64,000 nt of DNA from Rhodoblastus sp963713695 (lineage in GTDB: Bacteria > Pseudomonadota > Alphaproteobacteria > Rhizobiales > Beijerinckiaceae). Location: contig CAVQMU010000004.1 of assembly GCA_963713695.1 (NCBI GenBank), positions 62,001 to 126,000 of the forward strand. The letters are read 5' to 3'. Below the pieces are notes generated by a model. The model was not told where the DNA came from and did not search any database. It saw only the letters and a program-made list of their open reading frames with translations. Positions 1 through 8,154 of this stretch are shown one piece after another (positions within the stretch are counted from its first letter, which is position 1; every line of letters starts with the position of its first letter). Both the position numbers and the translations under genes were made by a program.

Positions 1-96
1 CGCGCTACGCGTCCCATCGGCTGTGGTCCGCTGCTGTTTTGGCTGGTCGTTGGCTTTATTGCGTTTGCTTTGATGTCGCATTAGGTGGGCATGAGA

Positions 97-555
97 CTAA
101 AGGCCATCGCAAAGTTCGCCGGCCTTTCTCCAGTCCTCAAAAATTGCGGCCTGAGCGTCTTCGAGGTCGAGTTTGCCTTGGCAAACCAGCGAGGACAGGC
201 AGACCTCAATGGTGTCTTTCATACGCGCCTCGTCGATCGGCTGCAGCGTCAGATTGCGCCTGTCGATCACGGCGCCACCCAGCGCGAGCGGGACGATGTG
301 GTCAAGCTCATATTGGTTGCGGCGCTCGATCGGCTCGCCGATTGCGGCCAGCATCTCGGCTTTGATTTTTTTCATCGCCGACACGTAGGGCCGGACGGTT
401 CGCGTCCAGCCCGGCATGCAGATCGTGGTGGCGATCGTCGCCTGCGTGACATCTGGATTTAACGCGGGTTTTTTGGCTTCTTCGGCTTTAGCCGTCGTGA
501 GCGAACAAAAAACGATTAAATAAAACAATACTTTCATTGCGGTCTGTCTCGTCAC
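97..555 (-). CDS. small exported HNH-nuclease-like protein
   Basis: The 152-residue product begins with a hydrophobic signal-like stretch (KVLFYLIVFCSLTTAKA, about residues 8-24). It carries an HNH-like core, YELDHIVPLALGG followed by NLTLQP (about residues 82-105), and four cysteines outside the signal. This resembles short HNH proteins of the form YELDH-L-LGG-NL-Q. The start overlaps the kinase stop as ATGA (552-555), so it is the last gene of a coupled four-gene unit with the vWA, PP2C and kinase genes. An alternative start is Met7 at 537. Export is inferred from the N-terminus only; it could be a periplasmic nuclease or a membrane-anchored effector. Function is unproven. Confidence 0.72.
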   Translation of the reverse strand: MTRQTAMKVLFYLIVFCSLTTAKAEEAKKPALNPDVTQATIATTICMPGWTRTVRPYVSAMKKIKAEMLAAIGEPIERRNQYELDHIVPLALGGAVIDRRNLTLQPIDEARMKDTIEVCLSSLVCQGKLDLEDAQAAIFEDWRKAGELCDGL

Positions 556-2483
556 GCTGCTTTTGAATCTGCGCGTGCTTGCGCCAATGCCTTCGCCGCC
601 TCGTCGAGCTGCGGCTTTAATATCTGCCGCTGAGCGAGGATGTGATTCCGAATTTGGCTCAGGGTCTGCGGTCCATTCGTCAAGCTTGATTCGAGCGTTC
701 TTTTTGTGTTGGCGATGTCGCGATCCAAGGCGGCGATGTCTTGTGGATCAACTCCCTTACTGGGATTGTAGCGGAACTTGGCTTCAACTGAGCGGCGCCA
801 TTTGACCATTTCGCCGGTCAAGGCCGGGCCGAAGCCCGGCACGCGCATGACCCGCTTTTCGTCGACGTCCCAGGCCGTCTCGATGTTGTAGCTCTCGAGC
901 ATTACCTTGCGGCTCGGGCCGACGCCGGCAATTTTCGCCTTGTCGATTTCAAACGCTTCAAGGAACCGTTGTCTTTGTTGTTTTTCCTTGTCACGCTCTA
1001 ACTCTTGGTAGCGCCGCTGGCGGACGTTCGGCAAATTCTGCAGCTGGTCTCGTTCATGCTGTAGCTGACGGAGTTGCGTAGAAAATCGCTGGTCGGTCGC
1101 GTCCCGGTCCCAGCGCTCCTTGAGCGTCTTCCAGCGGGTGTCGGCCGCTTTTTCAACGTCACGGAATTTCTCCACGGCTTCCTTGGACGCAGCCCATTTG
1201 GTGATTGCCGGCCAAATGAAAAATGCGCCGATGGCGATGAATACTATCGCCTGCGGCGCCGCCGCCAGCAGGAAAAGGATTGCGGCGATTATGCCGCCAT
1301 GGCCGAAGAACGCTTTCGTGCGCCGGCTCCGGCCGTTGGCCTTTGCCTCAGGCGAAGCCGCAATGTTGTTCCATTGCTCTATATCCGGCGCCGTGCCGGG
1401 CGACGGAATGGCGATGACCTTGGCCCAAACGGCGGCGACATCGCCAACGGCGACGTGCGGCCCGGTCTTGATGACAAAATTGAACAATATCGCGCCGGTC
1501 GCCGCTTCGAGGTGGCACCACGGGCAATGGTCGAGGCCATTGAAATAGTGGTGCGACGGATTGACGTGGCAGGCCTTAATCTGTTTTTCGAGGGTTTCGA
1601 GCGCGGAGATCCATTCTCGGCTGGTCGGGCGAGCGCCAGGTTGCGTTGATGTCGGCGCCATGGCGCGCTCGAACAGCTGGGCGACCGGCTGTGACGCGAT
1701 CGAAAGGGCCGGGACGTTTGGCGGCGCTTCCATCTGGAACGCCGCCCGCTGCGCGCCGTAGGCGAAACGGAATTCAGTGATTGCCTGTTCAAGGCTCATG
1801 TCGCCGCGCCCGAGAAAGCGGCCGGCGAAGGGGTGCCTGCCCATGTAAAGAAGGTGAAAGATCAGAATGGCGAGGCCGAAATTGTCGTGGTTCGGCGTCC
1901 GGACGACGCCGCGAAATGGCTTTCCTTGCAGTTCGGGTGGCGTGAACGTCGGAACGCCAACCTCGCAAAGGTAATTCTTTCCTCCGGACGCGAACTGAAA
2001 GGATTCGCAGTCGATCAGCCGGACGGTGGCTTTGTCGGACACCAGCACGCCGCCGTGGTTGACGTCGCCAATGACGCAGCCAACGTCATGGATTGCGGCG
2101 AAGGCGCGGGCGGTATTGGCGGCCGCGCGCACTAGGAAGCGCCAGTCGGCGCTGGGAAATTCTGTCTTGCGGCTGCGTGGGCTGTAGAGGTTGTGGATGT
2201 CTTTGTGGCCGGAGACGCGCGGCAGGATGAGGCCGACGCAATCGCCCTTTGTTGAAAAGGCGACGTCGAGCGGCCAGGCCGCCAGCGTCAGCAACTTGTC
2301 GGATTTGAGCGGCATCATCGCCGCGACTTTCTGGCCTAGCTCTGGCTTGGGATGATGATGGATCTTGGCGACGCGGCTGCTGTCGCCGGCGATCTCATAG
2401 ACGGCGCCTTCGCCGCCTTTACCGATAAGTTTTCCGAGGCTGAGCGGCCCTTTGGAGTCGCGTATTGCAAGCAGCGCGCTCAT
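552..2483 (-). CDS. protein kinase with zinc-binding, transmembrane and helix-hairpin-helix regions (TerY-P triad kinase)
   Basis: This is a 643-residue predicted Ser/Thr-type kinase. The N-terminal kinase domain shows a glycine loop GKGGEGAVY (21-29), the VAK lysine (40), a catalytic loop GDVNHGG (139-145) with Asp140 and Asn142, a metal-binding LIDCES (156-161) and a PPEL segment near 182. A Cys/His cluster ending CPWC (about 305-325) looks like a zinc site. A hydrophobic pair of helices (about 395-430), a charged coiled coil and a helix-hairpin-helix (IAGVGPSRK, RVPGFGPAL; about 525-570) follow. This architecture is the kinase member of the TerY-P triad described by Anantharaman, Iyer and Aravind. 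It is ATGA-coupled to the phosphatase upstream and the HNH gene downstream. The second Asn of the usual GDxNxxN is Gly here. Confidence 0.87.
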   Translation of the reverse strand: MSALLAIRDSKGPLSLGKLIGKGGEGAVYEIAGDSSRVAKIHHHPKPELGQKVAAMMPLKSDKLLTLAAWPLDVAFSTKGDCVGLILPRVSGHKDIHNLYSPRSRKTEFPSADWRFLVRAAANTARAFAAIHDVGCVIGDVNHGGVLVSDKATVRLIDCESFQFASGGKNYLCEVGVPTFTPPELQGKPFRGVVRTPNHDNFGLAILIFHLLYMGRHPFAGRFLGRGDMSLEQAITEFRFAYGAQRAAFQMEAPPNVPALSIASQPVAQLFERAMAPTSTQPGARPTSREWISALETLEKQIKACHVNPSHHYFNGLDHCPWCHLEAATGAILFNFVIKTGPHVAVGDVAAVWAKVIAIPSPGTAPDIEQWNNIAASPEAKANGRSRRTKAFFGHGGIIAAILFLLAAAPQAIVFIAIGAFFIWPAITKWAASKEAVEKFRDVEKAADTRWKTLKERWDRDATDQRFSTQLRQLQHERDQLQNLPNVRQRRYQELERDKEKQQRQRFLEAFEIDKAKIAGVGPSRKVMLESYNIETAWDVDEKRVMRVPGFGPALTGEMVKWRRSVEAKFRYNPSKGVDPQDIAALDRDIANTKRTLESSLTNGPQTLSQIRNHILAQRQILKPQLDEAAKALAQARADSKAA

Positions 2484-3280
2484 GGTTGCGGCGCCGTCAC
2501 TGTGCGTCGGCTGGCGAGAACGAGGGTTTTGTCGTCGTCGGTGCGTTCGCAGATTCGTGGCGACGCCAGGTATTTTTCGAGGCCGGACGACAGGGCGGCG
2601 TCAACGCCATCGGCTTTTGAAGTCCGCACCGGCGCGATCATCTGGTCGAAAAACGGCGTATGGACGGTTTTGCTGGCGTAATGCAGCACCAGCGGCTCGA
2701 TGCCGTCGGTGAATATACCGACGTCCTGGACAGGCGCGCGGATCAAATCGAAGGCTATGCGCTCCGCCGTGTCCGGCTCGGTGACGAAGAATGTCGTGTT
2801 GGCGTAATCGCCGCGCTGCGGCCAATGCACCCAGCTCCATTCTCCGGTTTCGTCGGTAATCACGATCGCGCCGTCGCCAACTTGGACAAAGGCGCTGTCC
2901 GTTTCGCCGACGATGGCGACAAGCAGAGTGCAAGCGTAGTCGCGCGGCACAGCGCCCGCGCCTTCGGCCTTGTAGGCGATCGCCTGCTGAACCATTTCGA
3001 TCCATTGGCAGACCTCGTTCTGATCGAGGTCGCCGACGACGTTGTCCTGGGCGAGGAACACCTCGACGGCTTCAGCGATCGTCTGGCAGGCGCAGAGCGA
3101 TCCTTCATCGGATCGCGATGCGCTTCCCGCGCCGTCCGACGCGACCAGGACCAAGACTTGCCGTCCGTCGCGGTCAGCGAACTGACGGCAGACATAGCTG
3201 TCCTGGCAAACTGTGCCCTGTTTTATGTGCGACGTGCCGATTGCCGAGGCGGCGGCGATCCGCCATCCGCCGGACGTCAT
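2480..3280 (-). CDS. PP2C-family serine/threonine phosphatase (TerY-P triad)
   Basis: The product is a metal-dependent PP2C-type phosphatase of about 266 residues. Visible motifs are the early aspartate in CQDSY (near 26), the metal-binding SDGAGSASRSDEGS (53-66) and a GDGAIVI strand in mid-protein. I chose the ATG at 3280 rather than 3295 because it overlaps the vWA stop as ATGA, like the other junctions of this operon. It presumably reverses phosphorylation by the adjacent kinase (inference from the kinase/phosphatase pairing in TerY-P triads). No membrane segment is visible. Confidence 0.87.
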   Translation of the reverse strand: MTSGGWRIAAASAIGTSHIKQGTVCQDSYVCRQFADRDGRQVLVLVASDGAGSASRSDEGSLCACQTIAEAVEVFLAQDNVVGDLDQNEVCQWIEMVQQAIAYKAEGAGAVPRDYACTLLVAIVGETDSAFVQVGDGAIVITDETGEWSWVHWPQRGDYANTTFFVTEPDTAERIAFDLIRAPVQDVGIFTDGIEPLVLHYASKTVHTPFFDQMIAPVRTSKADGVDAALSSGLEKYLASPRICERTDDDKTLVLASRRTVTAPQP

Positions 3281-3954
3281 CCGGCGACGGCCCATCCATC
3301 AGGCGCGACGGGATTGCTGAGCGGCACCGCTTCGCCGGGCTGCGAGCGAGACACCGAGCCGAGCGAGTTTGACAGCCACTGGAACAATTCCCTGAATTGC
3401 AGGCCTTTCAGCTTCAAAGGCTTGCGGGTGGCGATTTTCTCGAGCACGTCCATGTTGGCGTCTTCGACGCCGACAGCGTAGAATTGCAGCGCCTTGGATT
3501 GTTCGCCTTCGCGGACCAGGGCGGCGGCGTTTTGCCACGTATCGGTTGGTCCGCCATCGGTGATCAGGAATATCCAGGGGCGATAGTAGGAAACCCCGTT
3601 TGCTTTGTAGACTTCCTTGCGCTTTTTCACCATGTCGATGCCGAGCGTGATGGCCGCGCCCATTGGCGTGTCGCCCTGAACTGAAAGTTGCGGCGGCTGA
3701 AACAAGTCGGCGGTCACGAAATCGGAAATGGTCTGCACGGGCCCGAATCCGACGATCGCAACCTCGACGCGCTTGGCGGCCAGGCTGTCGCTCATTAATT
3801 CGTCTTTGAACGCGATCAGTCCGGCGTTTAGCTCATCGATCCGCCGTCCGCTCATCGAGACCGAAGTATCTAGTAGTAGCAGGCAAGGGCACCGTGGTTC
3901 GGGATTGTCGGCGAATTCAGCGGCGCCAAAAGGAATTTGTTCGAATGTGTTCAT
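3277..3954 (-). CDS. vWA-domain protein, TerY-like
   Basis: This 225-residue protein is essentially one von Willebrand factor A domain. The MIDAS motif is DTSVSMSG (29-36), with the threonine of GDTPMGAAI and the aspartate of ITDGGPTD completing the metal site. A good Shine-Dalgarno (AAGGA about 8 nt upstream) supports the start at 3954. It heads a four-gene ATGA-coupled unit with PP2C, kinase and HNH genes. In known TerY-P triads the vWA protein is thought to be a metal-dependent scaffold or the substrate of the kinase/phosphatase pair. The classical terB/C/D/E genes are absent here, so this is the stand-alone triad form. Confidence 0.87.
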   Translation of the reverse strand: MNTFEQIPFGAAEFADNPEPRCPCLLLLDTSVSMSGRRIDELNAGLIAFKDELMSDSLAAKRVEVAIVGFGPVQTISDFVTADLFQPPQLSVQGDTPMGAAITLGIDMVKKRKEVYKANGVSYYRPWIFLITDGGPTDTWQNAAALVREGEQSKALQFYAVGVEDANMDVLEKIATRKPLKLKGLQFRELFQWLSNSLGSVSRSQPGEAVPLSNPVAPDGWAVAG

Positions 3955-4122
3955 TTCAAAATCCTTGTCTCAACGATGCGGCGACGAAGTTCGCATCCGG
4001 CTTCTTAATGAATCTCAGTCCGGCAATTAGGTGATGTCAAGAGCTAAGCAATGATTGATTTCTTTTGCGCCCTAACAGCTTGGGCGTACGGATCCTGGAG
4101 TGCGTTTTTTCTAACAGTTCGG
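3955..4122. other. intergenic spacer, likely promoter of the triad
   Basis: This 168-bp spacer separates the nuclease pair upstream from the triad on the same strand. It is AT-richer than its surroundings. No convincing -35/-10 pair or hairpin terminator could be fixed by eye. It is the only real gap between 97 and 6752 on the minus strand and so the only obvious place for a separate triad promoter. Confidence 0.35.
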
Positions 4123-5844
4123 TTATCCATCCCATTCTGGAATCTGCTGGTCGCGCCATAGGCGAAGGCGTTGGAAGCGCATTGCTTCAAAGACATCGTC
4201 GCTGTTCAGTCCGGCTTGTTGACTGAGCACCGGAAGGCTTGTGCGTGCTTCGCTCAGGAATTGCGGCGCAAGATGATCAGCGCTTTCGTAGGCGTCGCGC
4301 CACCAGGTCATGACGTTGTCGCGCCGCCTGCCGAGAAGTTCGGCCGTGGGCAGGCGGTCGCGTTTTTTCGCCTGATTGATGGTTCTGTGCGCCGGAAGGA
4401 GATTCCACAGATCGCCGCACGGCCATGCCGCCCACGGGAAGGCGTGATCCATGTCGAGGGTTTTGGCGGTCAGTTTCTGGCCGCTCCAGACGCAATGAAG
4501 GTCGGCGTTTTCCATCAATGTCAGCGCTCGCGAGCGGGCGACGGCGACGTCGCGGTCGGGTTCGTCCCATGTCATGGCGACGGCGATCGTGGCTTCGTTG
4601 AGCGTGCGATGCTGGCTCAACGCATAATTCTTCATGAGCCGCGCCCATTCGGCGATGATCGATGGCTCGATCCAGGCGCCAAATCGCTGCATGGCGCGCC
4701 ACACGTCGCGCGGAACGAGCAATGCGCCGAACGACGCCAGGTAGGGCGCATTGAGTTCGAAGACGCCGGACATCAAGGCCCTGGCGCCGGGAACATAGGG
4801 GAAGATCGGGCCGCCCTTGGCATAGGTGGTGAAATGCGCCGGCTTGGTCCGAATGGTTTCTGCGGCGATCTTGATGGCCGAATGGACGATCTTCGCGTCC
4901 ATTGTTGAAAAGATCGCGCCAGGCCGCAGATTGATGATCGGAACAGCGCCTGACAGGATGGCGCGCGCGTCGGCTTTGCAAAAGTCGAGCCGTTCGCCGG
5001 CGCTATGGTTGAGCGGGCTTTGCGGCAGGTCAGCCGCAAGCAGCGGAATGTAGAGGCGCAGCCAATTGAGCGCGATCAGCCCAAGCGGCACGGCGATATG
5101 ATCGTCGTCATGCTCCTTGGCCATGCCGGCCGCACCGGCCGCCGCCCGGCATAGCGAGCGCAGCAGTCCGAGCTTGTAGGTCGCAGATTTGTTTTCGTTG
5201 AGAATGATATGGCGCAGCAGAGGAAGCGCGTCGGTGCCGTCGTCTGGCAGGCGCAGGGCGATTTGCCGCCAGGCGACGTCTTGGCGCCCGAGAAGATCCG
5301 CGGCCTTGTCTCGATGGACGACGACAAGCCCATGATCGCGCGCGAGGCTTTCGAGCTCGTCGATCTCGGCGGCGTGGATTCCGCGGTCGTTGTCTTCGGC
5401 GCCGTCGCGGATCGTCATCAGGATTAATCCGCCGGAGCGGGTCAAGGAAACCAGCTTGCGGAACGCGCGCGGGCGATCGTCTTTTGGCAAATGCATCCAC
5501 ACGGCGCCGAGATGGACGATGTCGGCTGCGACGCCGAGGGCCAAAGTTGTCGTCAAGGCCGGAAGGCGGTCGCTGAGCCATTGGATGGCTTCCGATCCAT
5601 GGCGCTTTCGAGCTTCCGCGAGCATGCCTTTCGATGGCTCGACGGCGACGACGCGATAGCTTTTCGCTGCAAACCATGCCGCGTCGCGCCCGCTGCCAGC
5701 GCCGATGTCGATGGCGAGCCCGGGCGTTTTCGGCAGGAGGTGGGCGAACCAGGCGTGGAGATCGTCCGGCCGCAGGCTCTCATATTGCTCGGCGACCGCA
5801 CGCGCGTTGCGGTCATACCAGGCGATCGTCTGGTCGATCGTCAT
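4123..5844 (-). CDS. SAM-dependent methyltransferase fused to an HNH nuclease
   Basis: This 573-residue protein has a class I methyltransferase N-terminus with motif I DIGAGSGRDAAWF (about 45-57), an acidic motif II (VVAVEPS) and an AVWMHLP segment. A helical middle region of unknown type follows. Near the C-terminus (about 445-500) is an HNH module: CVWSGQKL, then LDMDHAFPWAAWPCGDLWNLLP and a following NQAKKRDRLP. No DNA-methylase signature (NPPY or PCQ) is visible, so the methyl acceptor is unknown; small-molecule-type methyltransferases share motif I. It overlaps the upstream HNH gene by 4 nt (ATGA). The combination suggests a modification/cleavage or self/non-self function, but this is inference. 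Confidence 0.78.
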   Translation of the reverse strand: MTIDQTIAWYDRNARAVAEQYESLRPDDLHAWFAHLLPKTPGLAIDIGAGSGRDAAWFAAKSYRVVAVEPSKGMLAEARKRHGSEAIQWLSDRLPALTTTLALGVAADIVHLGAVWMHLPKDDRPRAFRKLVSLTRSGGLILMTIRDGAEDNDRGIHAAEIDELESLARDHGLVVVHRDKAADLLGRQDVAWRQIALRLPDDGTDALPLLRHIILNENKSATYKLGLLRSLCRAAAGAAGMAKEHDDDHIAVPLGLIALNWLRLYIPLLAADLPQSPLNHSAGERLDFCKADARAILSGAVPIINLRPGAIFSTMDAKIVHSAIKIAAETIRTKPAHFTTYAKGGPIFPYVPGARALMSGVFELNAPYLASFGALLVPRDVWRAMQRFGAWIEPSIIAEWARLMKNYALSQHRTLNEATIAVAMTWDEPDRDVAVARSRALTLMENADLHCVWSGQKLTAKTLDMDHAFPWAAWPCGDLWNLLPAHRTINQAKKRDRLPTAELLGRRRDNVMTWWRDAYESADHLAPQFLSEARTSLPVLSQQAGLNSDDVFEAMRFQRLRLWRDQQIPEWDG

Positions 5845-6752
5845 GAAAACCGCTCACGGTGGCGCTGGAGGTAGTTGCGATTGGGCCAGTGGGCTTGGTT
5901 GCGCGGCAGGCGTATGCGGCTCATCTGGCCTTCGAACAGATTGAGCAATTCGCGCGGAACCTTGTTGTGCGAAACGAGCAGCTGATATTCATCGGTGATC
6001 CTGATTAGGCCGCGGTCGAACAGCCAGTGGACGGTGCCGGACAGGGCAAGGCCGTTCTGGACGACGTCGGGGCCGCCGGTTTCCACCGACCAGATGTGCG
6101 CCGCCTGGACTTCGGCCTTGCCGCCGCCGTTGACGATCTTCAACCCGGTGATGGCGCAGGTATTGTCATAGGCGGTGCAGACCGCTGACCGGAACGCGGC
6201 GTCGCGAATTTTCCGATTCAGCAGGATCTGCTTGATCTGGCGCTCTTGTGTTTCTTCCGGCGCATCGAGCAGGGCTCGTGTTTCTGGATTACAGTGTTCA
6301 GGATCAAGCTCGAGGCGGATGGCGTTGGCCGGATCGAACACCTCGTTCAGGCCTGCTCTAACAATCGCCGCGAAGTCCGTTGTGGAAATCGGTCGCACCG
6401 ATTTCCCTTGGATCGCGGCTCCGCGGCCAGCGGTCGCCACTACGCGCAGGATTTCTTCGTAAGGTTGGCCGTCAGGCCGATTTTGCGGAACGACATGATC
6501 AAAGTCGAGGAAGCCGTCGAGCTGGGCGTAGGTCGAGCCCGGATCGCGCGGGTCTGGCTCCAGCGCCGTCAATCGGGCGACGGCGAAATAGCCTGCCGCG
6601 CCGACGCCGCGCCGCGGCTTGCGAAAAATGACCCAATCGCCGATGCCTTCCTTTGCCGCCTGGAGGTAGGTCGACGTGTTCGGGAAGTGATACCGCCGCG
6701 GAAGCAGATCGTCGTAGCCGGAGTTGGGTTTAGCGTCGAAAATGATGGGCAT
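5841..6752 (-). CDS. HNH restriction-like endonuclease (HNH_2 type) with N-terminal reader-like domain
   Basis: The protein is about 303 residues from the ATG at 6752; an in-frame ATG at 6848 would add a poorly convincing tail. The N-terminus (DAKPNSGYDD, then GDWVIFRKPRRG and GYFAVARL) resembles a small beta-barrel module often placed before nucleases. The C-terminal nuclease carries CAITGL, VQAAHIWS and NGLALSGTVHWLFDRGLI, the HNH_2 pattern of predicted restriction endonucleases. It is the promoter-proximal gene of the minus-strand island and is ATGA-coupled to the methyltransferase-HNH gene. Which DNA it recognises cannot be read from the sequence. Confidence 0.8.
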   Translation of the reverse strand: MPIIFDAKPNSGYDDLLPRRYHFPNTSTYLQAAKEGIGDWVIFRKPRRGVGAAGYFAVARLTALEPDPRDPGSTYAQLDGFLDFDHVVPQNRPDGQPYEEILRVVATAGRGAAIQGKSVRPISTTDFAAIVRAGLNEVFDPANAIRLELDPEHCNPETRALLDAPEETQERQIKQILLNRKIRDAAFRSAVCTAYDNTCAITGLKIVNGGGKAEVQAAHIWSVETGGPDVVQNGLALSGTVHWLFDRGLIRITDEYQLLVSHNKVPRELLNLFEGQMSRIRLPRNQAHWPNRNYLQRHRERFS

Positions 6753-6888
6753 GATCAGTGCTTTGAATGAACTGCACGTGATTTTAGGCCAAAATGTCGG
6801 TGAGTAAACCTGTCCAGATGACGGTTGCGCGGTTGTTTTCGCGCCCACCGATATTCATCCTGGCGTCTTTCGACGAAAGGTGATTCGG

Positions 6889-7173
6889 ATGTTTGAAATT
6901 AAAGGCCTCGATAATCTGACCCGGCAACTTGAAGAAGCACAGAAAGCATTCGCCGAATTGGATGGCGAGATCGGAACTGTGAATTTTGATCCGAGCGATC
7001 CTGCGAGCATCGAGTCGGCGATCAAGCACATGGAATCCATGATTGATGATCGTTTGGGGCCTTACGCCTCCAACGCGATCATTGGGCCGATGATCGAGAA
7101 ACTGAAGGAAAGGTATCGCAAAGGCATTGTGGACAAGGCAGCGGAAGCGCGCATGTCGGGAGATGGTGCATGA
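6889..7173 (+). CDS. small conserved-looking protein coupled to the TIR-like gene
   Basis: This 94-residue protein has no domain I can name. It is charged and mainly helical (LTRQLEEAQKAFAEL; later KLKERYRKGIVDKAAEA) with a central NFDPSDPASIE turn. A strong ribosome site (AAAGG, 8 nt before ATG 6889) fixes the start; a GTG at 6880 is in frame but sits inside that site. The stop overlaps the TIR-like start (ATGATG, 7170), so the two are translationally coupled. A partner, inhibitor or sensor of the TIR-like effector is the natural guess, without direct support. Confidence 0.7.
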   Translation: MFEIKGLDNLTRQLEEAQKAFAELDGEIGTVNFDPSDPASIESAIKHMESMIDDRLGPYASNAIIGPMIEKLKERYRKGIVDKAAEARMSGDGA

Positions 7174-8072
7174 TGTCGAAAGACATTGATCTGCTTGATG
7201 AAATCAAGAATGCCGTTTTGGATTTGCAGCGTTCCGAGTTTCAGTCGTTTGATCGACCGCTAAAAGCGCTTGCTCGTCTTTTGCATCACTCGGATCTTCA
7301 GGCCATCAATCGCCAGTTGGTCGAAGCCGTCGATTTCAATGCGTTTATGGCCGCCAGCGAAGCGACAGGCGGTGGTATGGCTGGCAGTCATAAGTTGGTC
7401 TGGCCGGATGATCAGCAGCAGGTTCTTGGCTTGACGCTTTTGCTGATCGACGAGTTGGCCGCGAATCCTGATTATGCCGTACAATTTTGCTTTAAATATT
7501 TCCATCCCGGCTCAAAAATTATAGCCGGTATTCATATGATGGTGGCTCAGGTTTTTGTTCCTTTCATTAGGGATTATAAGACCTACGTCTTGAGCCACGG
7601 GCAGCCGGTGCCCAGAGTGATCAAGTCGATCTCCAAGAAAATTTTCATCGTACATGGTCACGACCAGGGCGTGCGCGAAGCCGTCGCCAGATTCTTGGAG
7701 CGCATCGAATTCGAACCGATCATTCTGCACGAGCAAGCCAATCAGGGTCACACGATCATTGAGAAGATCGAGAAGCATGGCGATGTCGGTTTTGCCATCG
7801 TGCTGCTGACGCCAGACGATGAAGGCTGCAAGAAGGGCGATGCACTAAAGCCGCGTGCGCGTCAGAATGTTGTTCTTGAGCTTGGCTATTTTATCGCCAA
7901 GTTGGGTCGGAACCGCGTCTGTGCATTGAAGCGCGGCGAGGTCGAGTTGCCATCAGATTTCGGTGGTGTTGTATACGAATCATACGATGAATCTGGCGGC
8001 TGGAAGCAATCGCTCGCAAAGGAGCTTCGGGCGGCGGGTTATGAGATTGATTGGAATAAGGTGATGCCGTGA
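7170..8072 (+). CDS. TIR-like nucleotide-binding effector (CAP12/TIR-like domain)
   Basis: This is a 300-residue protein. Residues 1-145 form an unassigned helical N-terminus. The C-terminal half is a TIR-like domain: KIFIVHGHD (strand A), PIILHEQANQG, FAIVLLTPDDEG and RARQNVVLELGYF, ending with a WKQSLAKELRAAGYEID helix. This is the PF10137-like 'predicted nucleotide-binding' TIR family, whose members include NAD-cleaving effectors in CBASS-type and other anti-phage systems. The conserved glutamate in LELGY is the likely catalytic residue. No cyclic-oligonucleotide synthase (CD-NTase) is nearby, so its trigger is unknown. It lies between nuclease genes and a metallopeptidase gene. Confidence 0.88.
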   Translation: MMSKDIDLLDEIKNAVLDLQRSEFQSFDRPLKALARLLHHSDLQAINRQLVEAVDFNAFMAASEATGGGMAGSHKLVWPDDQQQVLGLTLLLIDELAANPDYAVQFCFKYFHPGSKIIAGIHMMVAQVFVPFIRDYKTYVLSHGQPVPRVIKSISKKIFIVHGHDQGVREAVARFLERIEFEPIILHEQANQGHTIIEKIEKHGDVGFAIVLLTPDDEGCKKGDALKPRARQNVVLELGYFIAKLGRNRVCALKRGEVELPSDFGGVVYESYDESGGWKQSLAKELRAAGYEIDWNKVMP

Positions 8073-8154
8073 CCGTGTCGGTTATAGCCATCTGCCCGAA
8101 TGTCGCTATTGTTCGCGTCGACTCCTTTATCGGCGATACGCCGGGGTTTTTCGT

